A model generated the notes under the pieces. That model was not told the origin of the DNA and did no database searches. It worked only from the letters and a program-made list of their open reading frames with translations. A DNA stretch of 64,000 bases from Pleurocapsa minor HA4230-MV1 (lineage in GTDB: Bacteria > Cyanobacteriota > Cyanobacteriia > Cyanobacteriales > Xenococcaceae). The stretch is taken from NCBI GenBank assembly GCA_019359095.1, contig JAHHHZ010000036.1, positions 62,001 to 126,000 on the forward strand. The letters are read 5' to 3'. Numbering within the stretch: the stretch's first letter is position 1; every line of letters starts with the position of its first letter. Shown here in pieces: positions 35,826 to 44,879 of this stretch. Made by a program: the position numbers and the translations under genes.

Positions 35826-38800
35826 GTGTTTGAGATTAACCGAAGTTTAGCAATTATTATTGGCATCAATGAATATAATAAGCCCATTCCTCAACTCAAG
35901 AATGCTGCCTTTGATGCTGTTCAATTAGCTAATGTTCTCAAAAATCGTTACGGTTACGAAGTTTTACTTTTACTCAATCGAAGAGCAACTAAAGCAGAAC
36001 TCGATCGACTTGTAGAGGCTCTTAAAAATAAGACTATTCAGTTTGATCGTCAGCCGATACACGTTAACCAGCGCGATCGCGTTTTATTCTATTTTGCCGG
36101 TCATGGATTTGCTGAAGAAGCACAAGACAGCGAAGCTGGTAAACCTGCTGGTTATTTTATGCCTCAAGATGCAGAAGGCAATGACAAAAACACTTGGTTA
36201 TCGATGCATCAGCTATATGAAGCTTTGAGTGCCTTAGACTCTCATCATCTGTTAATGATTCTAGACTGTTGCTTTGCTGGTAGAATTTCCTGGGTAGGAC
36301 AGGGTAGAAATGCGGTACGTTCCCGCAAACTGTATCGACAAAGTTACGAGCGCTTCATCAAACACAAAACCGAGCAAATAATTACTTCTGCTGCTCATGA
36401 TGAAGAAGCACAGGATTTATCTCGTTTTGGACAAAGAGGAGATAAAAATGGCAATTCTCCTTTTGCTCACTTACTGCTAAAAGTACTACAAGGCGACTCC
36501 AACAAAGGTAAGGATAAATTCATCGATGCAATTATTGAAGACCGAGTAATTACCGTCCACGAACTTTTTACCTATTTACAAAATCAATTAGGAGAAGTCG
36601 CAACAGGACAAACCCCTGGTCTGTCTCAGCCTCGAAAATACGATCGCGACACAGGGGAATACGTTTACCTAAAAGGAGAATATGTTTTTCTTCTGCCTCA
36701 ATTTAATCCTAAAAGTTTAGAAAAACTCAAATTAGATAAGGATAGCAATCCCTACAAAGGTTTAGCGTCGTTTGAAAAAGGCGATCAAAAGCTATTTTTT
36801 GGCAGACATACCCTAAGTCAAGAGCTAGCGAAAAAAGTAATCGAAAAACCACTTACTATCGTTTTAGGTGCTTCGGGTTCGGGTAAATCTAGCTTAGTTA
36901 AAGCAGGTTTGATTCCTATCCTAGAATCGGCATCCGATCAACAGTGGCACATTCTCAACCCCATGCGACCTGGCGAATATCCCTTCAAAGAACTAAACAA
37001 GATACTGACACGACCGGGATCTGGTTCTTCAATTATCCATCAGACTACCGAAGAACAATCCAAGATTCTTTTGGGAAAAATTAGCCATTTAATAAATCGC
37101 AATTCTGAATTTAAATTATTGTTAATAATTGACCAGACTGAAGAATTGGTTACTCTCTCTCGAAATCAGGAAGCACGGGAAAACTTTCTCAATTTATTAG
37201 CTAAGTTATTAAGAGAACATCCACAACGCTTACACATAGTACTGACCTTACGCTCTGATTTTGAACCTCAACTTAGAGATGCGATCGAAGACACTTATTG
37301 GCGAGAAGCTTGGCAAAAGTGGCGGTTTATCGTAACTCCGATGAATAGAGAAGAGTTACAAAAAGCGATCGAAGAACCTGCTGCACAACGAACATTATTT
37401 TTTGAATCTCCTAAGTTAGTCAACGATTTGATTAATGAAGCGATCGATACACCTGGTGCTTTACCGCTACTTTCTTTTACCTTAAGTAAGCTTTATTTAA
37501 AATATCTTAAAGCAGAAGAAAATCACGAAAGAGACGATCGCACAATTACTGAAGCGGACTATCAAGAATTAGGTGGCGTGGCGCGTTCTTTAACTCAAAC
37601 TGCCGATCGAACCTATAAAAAATTAGTAAAAAAAGAAAAAATCGATTCATCAATTATTCGCAATGTGATGCTACGAATGGTATCTCTTAATAGCGGGGAA
37701 CTAGCACGCCGAAGAGTACTAAGATCTGAATTAGTCTATCCACAGTCAATTAATGAACAAGTAGACAAATTAATTGATCGCTTTACTGAAGCACGTCTGC
37801 TCGTTAAAGGACAAGATCTAGAAGCTCAAGAATATGTAGAACCAGTCCATGATGTTCTAATAACAGGATGGACGCAAATTAAGTATTGGCTTGAGGAAAA
37901 AGATGAGAAAGAAAGCTTACTTCTACAACGGCGACTAACTTCGGCGGCTGAGGAGTGGAATAGTGTCAAAAGTAAGGAACAGCCTTCAGGTTTTCAAGCT
38001 AAAGCTGAACCTGTCATTGATTGCTTGGATTGCCGACTTTGTACAATTGAAAACATATTCAACAAAATTTTTGTTCAGATTGCTCGACTGTGGCGGCGAG
38101 ATCGCGCTCGACAAGAGCGAGTAAGGGAGAACCCCGTACAGTTTCTGTGGAATGCGAATCCTTATATTAATGTATTGTCTCAAGAACTCAATTCCGATGA
38201 CAACTGGTTAAACCAAGTCGAAGCTGAGTTTGTTCAGAAAAGTGTTCTGCAAAAACGTCGCAATATTAGTTGGCGTTGGCGCATTGCTAGCATAGTTACC
38301 TTGGGATTGAGTGTATTGACGATCGCAGCTTTGTGGGGGCAGAGAAACGCACAAATAAATCAAATCAGTGCTTCTAGACAATCTTCAGAAGCAAACTTAC
38401 GCTCAAATCAAGAATTCGATGCGTTGATCGAGAGCTTACGAGCAGGAAAATCCCTTAAGCAACCACTGTTGCAGTTATTCAAACCCAACAATCAGATACA
38501 AAATCAATTGAAAGAAACCCTACAGAAAGCGGTTTATCAAGTAAAAGAACGCAACCGTCTGAAAGGAGGAGACCGTGCCAGCGGCGTTATGGTCAGTTTT
38601 AGTCCAAAAGATAGTCAACTACTGGCTACCGCAGGAGATGATGGTACTGTTCGCTTGTGGAACTTGCAAGGTAAGCAGTTACAAGAATGGAGTACTAACA
38701 TACGTCCAGCCTTGAGTTTTAGCTCAGATGGTCAGCAACTCGCTACCGCAGAAACTAACGGTACCGTTCGCTTGTGGGACTTGCAGGGTAACAAGTTGCA

Positions 38801-40436
38801 AGAATGGAACGCTAAGCAAGAATGGAACGCCAGAGATTGGCTTGCTCCTGTCAGTTTTAGCCCGAATGGTCAGCAACTCGCTACCACAGGTTCTACTGGT
38901 ATTGTTCGCTTGTGGAACTTGCAGGGTAACAAGTTGCAAGAATGGAACGCTAAGCAAGAATGGAAGGCTGATCGAGGTTGGATATGGAACACCAGTTTTA
39001 GACCGCCGGATGGTCGGCAACTCGCTACCGTAGGATTGGATGGCAATCTTCGCTTATGGAACTTACAGAGTAAGCAGTTAACAGGAAGAATGTGGAAAAT
39101 CTCTCAAGGCTATCTCAGGAACGTCAGTTTTAGCCCAAATGGTCAACTATTAGCTATCACAGGAGATAACGATATAGCCCGCTTGCTCAACTTGCAGGAG
39201 AACAAGTTTTATGAATTGAAAAGGGATCACCGGATCGGGAACGTCAGTTTTAGCCCAGATGGTCAGCGACTTGCTACCGTAGGTGAGAACGGCACGGTGG
39301 GTTTGCGGAACTTGCAGGGTCAGTTATTAGAACAGTGGAAAGGAAGTCAAAGTCCACTTGGAAGTGTTAGTTTTAGCCTGGACGGTCAACTACTAGCTAC
39401 TGCCGGAAGTAGCGATACGGTCAGTTTATGGGACTTGCAGGGTCAGCCGTTGACAGAATTGAAAGAGGATTACCCGATCAAAAGCGTTAGTTTTAGCCCA
39501 GATGGTCAGCGATTAAATACTATTGGATGGGATGGCACAGTCGGTTTACGGAACTTGCAGGGTAAGCAGTTGGCAAAATTGAAAAGCAACCACAAGATCA
39601 TCAGCGTCAGTTTTAGTCCAGATGGTCAGCGATTTGCTAGCGTAGGAGAAGACGGTACAGCCCATTTGTGGGACTTACAGGTTAAACAGTTGGCAAAGTT
39701 TAAAAGCAATGACCGCAAGATCATCAGTGTCAGGTTTATTCCGAATGGTCAGCAATTGGCTACTATAGAAGAAGATGGCTCTGTCCGCTTATGGAATTCG
39801 ATGACGGGTCAGTCGCTGGTAAAATTTCCTCGAAAGCTTGCTACTGATAGGTCGAGTCCGGATGATTACATTACTAATGACAGTTTTAGTCCAGATGGTC
39901 AGCGATTAGCCACTATAAAAGATTACGACTATGTTCACTTGTGGGACTGGCAAGGTCAGCATGTGGCAGAGACACCTATAGGGCATCGAGGTGGAATTAG
40001 TAGCTTCGGGTTTAGCCCAGACACTAAGCTACTTGCTACCGCAGGAAACGATGGCTTTGTTCGCGTTTGGAAATTGAAGGGTCAGAAATTGGAGCCTCTT
40101 TCAGAATGGCAGACAACACAAGGATCAATCCTGAACCTCCAATTTAGCCTGGATGGTCAGCAATTCGCTACCGCAGGATATGATGGCACTGTCCGCTTGT
40201 GGGACTTACAAGGTCAGCCATTAGCAACATGGAAAGTGGATCAAGGTCAAGTCTTAAGTATCGCTTTTAGCCCAGATAATCGGCTATTGGCTACTGTCGG
40301 ATCAGATGGAAAAGTTAAGTTGTTGCCGATCGAATCATTCGATGAACTGATGAAGCGGGGCTGTGATTGGGCGCGTGATTATCTCCAGAATAACCCCGAT
40401 GTGAGTAAGAGCGATCCCCATCTCTGCGACAGTTGA
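35826..40436 (+). CDS. Caspase / P-loop NTPase / WD40 protein
   Basis: A 1536-residue multidomain protein. Residues 1-260 are a C14 caspase domain with His93 (FAGHGFAEE) and Cys149 (ILDCCFAGR). A STAND-type NTPase follows: NPYKGLASFEKGDQKLFFGR, Walker A GASGSGKSS with Lys354, and Walker B LLLIIDQTEEL. A membrane helix lies at about 818-838 (IASIVTLGLSVLTIAALWG). From about residue 905 to 1510 there are a dozen or more WD40 repeats of the form SFSPDGQ-LAT-G-DGTVRLWDLQG. The GTG start has GGGAG eight bases upstream. The plan, protease plus switch plus propeller sensor, parallels bacterial NLR-like defence proteins and cyanobacterial death-linked orthocaspases. The trigger is unknown. Confidence 0.94.
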   Translation: MFEINRSLAIIIGINEYNKPIPQLKNAAFDAVQLANVLKNRYGYEVLLLLNRRATKAELDRLVEALKNKTIQFDRQPIHVNQRDRVLFYFAGHGFAEEAQDSEAGKPAGYFMPQDAEGNDKNTWLSMHQLYEALSALDSHHLLMILDCCFAGRISWVGQGRNAVRSRKLYRQSYERFIKHKTEQIITSAAHDEEAQDLSRFGQRGDKNGNSPFAHLLLKVLQGDSNKGKDKFIDAIIEDRVITVHELFTYLQNQLGEVATGQTPGLSQPRKYDRDTGEYVYLKGEYVFLLPQFNPKSLEKLKLDKDSNPYKGLASFEKGDQKLFFGRHTLSQELAKKVIEKPLTIVLGASGSGKSSLVKAGLIPILESASDQQWHILNPMRPGEYPFKELNKILTRPGSGSSIIHQTTEEQSKILLGKISHLINRNSEFKLLLIIDQTEELVTLSRNQEARENFLNLLAKLLREHPQRLHIVLTLRSDFEPQLRDAIEDTYWREAWQKWRFIVTPMNREELQKAIEEPAAQRTLFFESPKLVNDLINEAIDTPGALPLLSFTLSKLYLKYLKAEENHERDDRTITEADYQELGGVARSLTQTADRTYKKLVKKEKIDSSIIRNVMLRMVSLNSGELARRRVLRSELVYPQSINEQVDKLIDRFTEARLLVKGQDLEAQEYVEPVHDVLITGWTQIKYWLEEKDEKESLLLQRRLTSAAEEWNSVKSKEQPSGFQAKAEPVIDCLDCRLCTIENIFNKIFVQIARLWRRDRARQERVRENPVQFLWNANPYINVLSQELNSDDNWLNQVEAEFVQKSVLQKRRNISWRWRIASIVTLGLSVLTIAALWGQRNAQINQISASRQSSEANLRSNQEFDALIESLRAGKSLKQPLLQLFKPNNQIQNQLKETLQKAVYQVKERNRLKGGDRASGVMVSFSPKDSQLLATAGDDGTVRLWNLQGKQLQEWSTNIRPALSFSSDGQQLATAETNGTVRLWDLQGNKLQEWNAKQEWNARDWLAPVSFSPNGQQLATTGSTGIVRLWNLQGNKLQEWNAKQEWKADRGWIWNTSFRPPDGRQLATVGLDGNLRLWNLQSKQLTGRMWKISQGYLRNVSFSPNGQLLAITGDNDIARLLNLQENKFYELKRDHRIGNVSFSPDGQRLATVGENGTVGLRNLQGQLLEQWKGSQSPLGSVSFSLDGQLLATAGSSDTVSLWDLQGQPLTELKEDYPIKSVSFSPDGQRLNTIGWDGTVGLRNLQGKQLAKLKSNHKIISVSFSPDGQRFASVGEDGTAHLWDLQVKQLAKFKSNDRKIISVRFIPNGQQLATIEEDGSVRLWNSMTGQSLVKFPRKLATDRSSPDDYITNDSFSPDGQRLATIKDYDYVHLWDWQGQHVAETPIGHRGGISSFGFSPDTKLLATAGNDGFVRVWKLKGQKLEPLSEWQTTQGSILNLQFSLDGQQFATAGYDGTVRLWDLQGQPLATWKVDQGQVLSIAFSPDNRLLATVGSDGKVKLLPIESFDELMKRGCDWARDYLQNNPDVSKSDPHLCDS

Positions 40437-40498
40437 GCTTTTGCAGCAGTAGCCCCGCGCTCTACCCGCTAAACGATAACCAAAATATTTACTTGTCC

Positions 40499-41383
40499 TC
40501 ATCTCAGCAATCTTGTCTGCCAATAACTATAAATGCCGATTAGTTTGCCTAAACCTTGCTCTGGGTTCAAGATCGATAGCCTGATCGTGTTCAGACACAT
40601 CCGCAGATTAGTTAAAACAAAAGTAGCTAAACTACCATGTTTTTCAACATGAATTAGATAGCTTTTAGTTATGTGCTGATATTTAGCAAATAAATTGCGA
40701 TCGCTAATGGCAGAAGTGTCATGAAAAACTTTGAGTAAGGGGGTTACGGCAATTTTATATCCTTGTTGACCATAGCGGAGGCAAAAATCCAAGTCTTCGT
40801 AATACAAAAAATAGCGAGGATCGAAGCTGGGACATTGAGCAAAGTTAGTCAGATTGAGCAGTAAACTACAGCCACTTACCCAGTCGGTCTTAAAATAGTC
40901 TGATTTTAAGTCTTGAGGTAATGAATCTAGGGTTGCTAAAGCAGCAGTACCAGGGGTAAATGTTCCCCCCGCTGAGGTAATTTCACCTGCGCGATTGTAG
41001 ACGATTGTACCAAGAATAGATATTTGAGGATGTTGAGTGAAAAAAGCGATCGCCTGAGTAGCTGGAGATTTAGCTGTATCTGAATCAATTAAGGCTGAAT
41101 TGAAGTAGGCATCAGGATTGATTAACCAGACAATTGCTCGGTTATTTTGCGTATAAATCCAATTTAAACCCAGATTACAAGCTTTGCCAAAGCCAAGATT
41201 ATCTTGAGCTGCGATTATTTTTATCGCCTCACTTTTTAGCTTAAAAACTTCTCGATCATCGGGGGAATTGTTAATAATAATTATTTTATATTCCCCAGGA
41301 GAATAAACGTCTAATGAAGTCAGTAAACGGCGAATCAACTCGCTAGAGTTATAATTAACTACTAGAAAATAAAGCATAGGCAT
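40499..41383 (-). CDS. Glycosyltransferase family 2
   Basis: A 294-residue GT-A glycosyltransferase of the rhamnosyltransferase-like group: LVVNYNSSELIRRLL at the start, IIINNSPDD as the nucleotide-sugar site, AQDNLGFGKACNLGL, WLINPDAYF in place of the metal-binding DxD, and YFLYYEDLDFCLR as the acceptor-side acidic motif. It probably adds a sugar to a surface polysaccharide. It stands alone, convergent with the caspase gene. Confidence 0.9.
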   Translation of the reverse strand: MPMLYFLVVNYNSSELIRRLLTSLDVYSPGEYKIIIINNSPDDREVFKLKSEAIKIIAAQDNLGFGKACNLGLNWIYTQNNRAIVWLINPDAYFNSALIDSDTAKSPATQAIAFFTQHPQISILGTIVYNRAGEITSAGGTFTPGTAALATLDSLPQDLKSDYFKTDWVSGCSLLLNLTNFAQCPSFDPRYFLYYEDLDFCLRYGQQGYKIAVTPLLKVFHDTSAISDRNLFAKYQHITKSYLIHVEKHGSLATFVLTNLRMCLNTIRLSILNPEQGLGKLIGIYSYWQTRLLR

Positions 41384-41577
41384 TTTTGCGTTTTTATAGC
41401 TATTTAAGATAGAACAGGCCGTAATTATCGAGACGATTAATAAACTTTTAAGTTACTCTCTTTCTTTTGATAGATGATTAGGATCTGTATTTAGATAGAA
41501 GAAGTCTGTGTGGGAAATAGATATATTGTTAATAACAAATTACATACATAAATTATTTAGAAATTTAGGAGCAAGGC

Positions 41578-41835
41578 ATGAATATTTTAGCTTGGGTAGT
41601 ATTAGGACTAATTGCAGGCGCTTTAGCAAAATTAATTTATCCTGGTAATCAAGGTGGCGGTATTATAGCAACTATCGGTTTGGGTATTTTGGGTGCTTTG
41701 GTCGGAGGATATGTTGGTCAGGCCTTGCTGGGAGTCGGTACAACTGCATTTAGTATCCCTGGTATTATTACTGCTGTAGTAGGTGCAATGTTGTTAATCT
41801 TTATTTGGGGTTTGTTAACTCGTCGTGCCGTATAG
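41578..41835 (+). CDS. GlsB/YeaQ/YmgE family small membrane protein
   Basis: An 85-residue glycine-rich protein of three hydrophobic segments with WVVLGLIAGALAKLIYPG at the start and GILGALVGGYVGQALLG in the middle, the signature of the transglycosylase-associated family. Members are induced by general stress. AGGAGC eight bases before the ATG gives a good ribosome binding site, and an intrinsic terminator follows, so it is monocistronic. Confidence 0.93.
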   Translation: MNILAWVVLGLIAGALAKLIYPGNQGGGIIATIGLGILGALVGGYVGQALLGVGTTAFSIPGIITAVVGAMLLIFIWGLLTRRAV

Positions 41836-41908
41836 TTAAACAATTATTCGTTAACAATCCAACCAGTGCCTAGTGTGGCAAATATTCTTCACAAATAAAT
41901 ACGCAACG

Positions 41909-41943
41909 TAGAGATGTTATTAGTAATATCTCTATTTTTTTTT
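41909..41943 (+). terminator. Intrinsic terminator after the YeaQ/YmgE gene
   Basis: TAGAGAT (41909-41915) pairs with ATCTCTA (41928-41934) around an AT-rich loop and is followed by a run of T. Confidence 0.75.
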
Positions 41944-41978
41944 GCCGTTATTTTTCGATTATGTAGAATAATGGGCAA

Positions 41979-43568
41979 ATGTGCTTATATTTAAAATTTT
42001 CATTCAAGTTTTGCCTTGTTATGGTGGTATTGCCTTTGATCTTGTCAAATGCTAATGCTCTTGCTCAATCAAAATCAAATCTGGGGAATCAACAATTAGC
42101 TGAAGTTAAGACAGATAGTTCTAGTAAGCGACCAAGACGAAATTTTAAAACTCCTATATTTTCTGGACAAAAAGTTAAGGATCGAGCGGTTGTTCCTGTG
42201 GGTAATCAAGAAAAGATTACTGATATTGTGGTGTATTTTGTCGATGAAACAGGTAAATTAATTTCAGGCAAAACTAAGCCAAAAATTATTACTCAAGAAT
42301 TTGAGTTGCAGCCAGGAGATATTTATCGTGCAGACTTGGCTAAAGAAGGTTTAGAAGGGGTTTTAGACTTAACTATTGTCGATCGCGCCAGCCTTAGCCT
42401 AGAAAAAGTAGTTAATAAACGAGCAGTTATGGCGATCGCGGTTCAGGAAAATAGTAATCTGTCGATTGGTTTTGATCTCACTCTACCCGCACCAACAGCG
42501 TTGCAGGGTTCGGTTCGTCCAACTACAGTTCAGGCACTTTCTGATAGTAGCAGTGGTTTTTCGACTGGAGTTCAAGTCGGGTTGCTTAATCTTGGGGGAA
42601 GTAATCAGGGTGTTAGTTTAGGGTTGGAAGGTGGTACAGAGGCATTTGGCTTTAATTTAGGCTACCGAAAATTTCTCAGACACGATCGCGGTTTTGGTCT
42701 GAACTTATATAATCGTCGGGGAATCGAGGCGGAATACGATGAAGGAAACCCTAATATTAATCTAGATAATGGCAGAGATCCTGTGGTGCATCGTCTCGGT
42801 GGTGGAGTAGAGTACTTTTTGCCTCTTAGCCAGGATTGGCAAAGTGCAATGGGAGTATCTTATCAACGAGTATCTGTGAGAGATGGAGCATTTTCGGCTG
42901 AGATTGAATCACGGGATGCCTTGGGTAATCGCTTAAGCGTGAGTGATAACGGACAAGACGATTTACTAACCCTTAACTTTGCCACTGTTTTAAATCGAGA
43001 AGATAACCCCCGCAATCCAACTCGTGGTTATAAGTTCCAGTTTGGTAGCGATCAATATTTGCCGATTGGAGATGCCAATGTTCTGGCTAATCGTTTGGCT
43101 GCCAACTATACTCATTATCTGCCTCTACCTTTATTTGGCTTTACTAAAGGGGCAAAAACTTTAGTCCTCAATCTTCAAGGAGGCACTATTTTGGGAGATG
43201 CCCTACCCTACGAATCTTTTATTTTAGGTGGTTCTAGTTTAGTGCGGGGTTACGGCGCTAGCGAGATTAGTACGTCTCGTAGTTTTGTTCAAGGGACGAT
43301 CGAATACCGTTACCCGATTTTGAGCGTTAATGCTTTTAAAAACCAGATCGATGTTGGGGGAACGTTTTTTGTGGATTATACTACCGACTTAGGTTCAGCA
43401 GATGCAGTAATTGGCCAACCTGCTATTGTGCGCGATCGCCCTGGAGATGGTTTCGGTTATGGCTTAGGATTACGTGCCTTGACTCCAATTGGCGCAGTAC
43501 GGACAGAATTTGCCCTCAACGATGAAGGAGAGACTAAATTTATCTTTGATATTGGCGATCGCTTTTAA
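41979..43568 (+). CDS. BamA/TamA-family outer membrane beta-barrel protein
   Basis: A 529-residue Omp85-superfamily protein. A signal peptide covers residues 1-30 (LVMVVLPLILSNANALAQS). One POTRA-like domain follows at about 65-155 (ITQEFELQPGDIYRADLAKE), with fewer POTRAs than full BamA. The C-terminal barrel begins near 190 and contains the lid-lock motif region (ILGGSSLVRGYGASE) and a closing strand ending GETKFIFDIGDRF, with the terminal aromatic. It might assemble or secrete outer membrane proteins. No two-partner substrate lies beside it. Confidence 0.9.
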   Translation: MCLYLKFSFKFCLVMVVLPLILSNANALAQSKSNLGNQQLAEVKTDSSSKRPRRNFKTPIFSGQKVKDRAVVPVGNQEKITDIVVYFVDETGKLISGKTKPKIITQEFELQPGDIYRADLAKEGLEGVLDLTIVDRASLSLEKVVNKRAVMAIAVQENSNLSIGFDLTLPAPTALQGSVRPTTVQALSDSSSGFSTGVQVGLLNLGGSNQGVSLGLEGGTEAFGFNLGYRKFLRHDRGFGLNLYNRRGIEAEYDEGNPNINLDNGRDPVVHRLGGGVEYFLPLSQDWQSAMGVSYQRVSVRDGAFSAEIESRDALGNRLSVSDNGQDDLLTLNFATVLNREDNPRNPTRGYKFQFGSDQYLPIGDANVLANRLAANYTHYLPLPLFGFTKGAKTLVLNLQGGTILGDALPYESFILGGSSLVRGYGASEISTSRSFVQGTIEYRYPILSVNAFKNQIDVGGTFFVDYTTDLGSADAVIGQPAIVRDRPGDGFGYGLGLRALTPIGAVRTEFALNDEGETKFIFDIGDRF

Positions 43569-43614
43569 TATAGCCGTACAAAATTAGATTAGGACATTAA
43601 TAGTAATTGGCTCG

Positions 43615-43670
43615 TAAGTAGGAAGTAGGAAGTAGGAAATAGAAAATAGGAAATAGGAAATAGGAAGTAA
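43615..43670. repeat. Heptameric tandem repeat (AGGAAGT/AGGAAAT)
   Basis: About seven consecutive heptamers alternating AGGAAGT and AGGAAAT-like units in the spacer after the beta-barrel gene. This is the short tandemly repeated repetitive class known in cyanobacteria. Confidence 0.8.
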
Positions 43671-43807
43671 GTATTTAAACAAAATCAATTGCACATTCTA
43701 TTTTGCCTTTTCCCCTTTCCCTTTTACCTTTTACCTATTTCAACAGCCGTTGGATAAGTATCATCTATTTTTAACTACTAGAGTGAGCAATCAACGGCAC
43801 TAACTCT

Positions 43808-44404
43808 TTATGGCGTTGATTCTGACTGAGGTTGACCAAAGTCAACCTGACTATTATCTTGGTTTAATTTTGTCTCAGTTGTTTTAGAAATATCATCTAC
43901 CACGTCATCAGGATTTGTCTCAGTTGTTTTAGAAGCATCATCTACCACATCACCAGGATTTTCTGTCTCGGTAGTAATAGGAATATTAATTGAATTTTCA
44001 ATCGGTTGAGATTCAGATGTAACGGGTTCTGGATTAGTAGGTTGTACTTGAGGAACAGGAACTACTTCTTGAGTTTTTTCTATTGTTCTTTCAATAATAG
44101 TAGTCTGCTTCTCAGGTTCCACAGTTTCATTGGAAGTTGAATCATCAAGAACTGTTGTCGGCTCTTCATTTAAAAAAAATAAGCCCGTAATACCTAGAAC
44201 AGTTAAAATAGCTAAAATTAAACCGATAAATAATCCTATTGAAGTACCTTCTTCTTTAGCAATGATATTTTCAGTTTGTAGATTATTTTCTGTTGCTCTA
44301 CCTTGATAATATCCATCTCGATAGCTTTTTTCAGATTTAGTGATGGGTCTTGCATTAATACTATCTTCAAATTCGCTTTGATTACGCTCATTTGGAATTG
44401 TCAT
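43808..44404 (-). CDS. Single-span membrane protein with an acidic, repetitive tail
   Basis: A 198-residue protein of unknown family. A hydrophilic N-terminus with SYRDGYYQGRA is followed by one membrane helix (GLFIGLILAILTVLGITGLFF, around residues 57-77). The C-terminal 120 residues are rich in Thr, Glu, Pro and Val and end with two 15-residue repeats, NPGDVVDDASKTTET and NPDDVVDDISKTTET. The tail is probably disordered and extracytoplasmic. Its neighbours give no hint of function. Confidence 0.7.
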   Translation of the reverse strand: MTIPNERNQSEFEDSINARPITKSEKSYRDGYYQGRATENNLQTENIIAKEEGTSIGLFIGLILAILTVLGITGLFFLNEEPTTVLDDSTSNETVEPEKQTTIIERTIEKTQEVVPVPQVQPTNPEPVTSESQPIENSINIPITTETENPGDVVDDASKTTETNPDDVVDDISKTTETKLNQDNSQVDFGQPQSESTP

Positions 44405-44879
44405 ATTTTTTTTGATATCTTTAAATTAATTGAATAAATAAATCTAAATAAAACTAAAACAACGTTTATTTTTTATTCAGTAAATCAAAAATAACATAGC
44501 AATAAAAATATTATCTTCTTACTTTAGACTGATAAAAATTTAAAGATTTAGTAAATTTAATTATTTAAATTATCTAGTTAATATAAAGCTAGTTTGATTA
44601 TTTTTGGAGCTATTTTAAACAAAAAATATATGATTAAATATAATTATTAAGTGGAAGGCTTCCCACATAAAAGCCACCGCCTAAAAGCCGACCTACAAAA
44701 AACGCGCCGTACAAAGAGTGACAAAGCGGTCTTAGGGGTTTCCACCCAACTAAGCGGTGCGACACGAAGTTAGTCCTTTAGGGCAAGCCCCATAAGCTAT
44801 TGTCGCAAGAAGAGTGAATGCTGAACTCGAAGGGCTGATAGCTACCTCTATCGATTAATGTTATTAACCCAAACTGAGA
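44405..44879. other. AT-rich spacer with a degenerate REP-like cluster
   Basis: The first 245 bases are very AT-rich and show nothing recognisable. From about 44651 to 44812 the composition changes to GC-rich sequence with the words GGAAGGCTTCCCAC, AAAAGCCGACC, GTTTCCACCCAACTAAGCGG and TTAGTCCTTTAGGGCA, a diverged relative of the repeats at 53895-54040 and 60560-60673. Confidence 0.6.

Noticed and set aside
38724-39033. Open frames on both strands within the WD40 region
   Set aside because: They arise from the repetitive blade-coding DNA; the 1536-residue frame explains the region.
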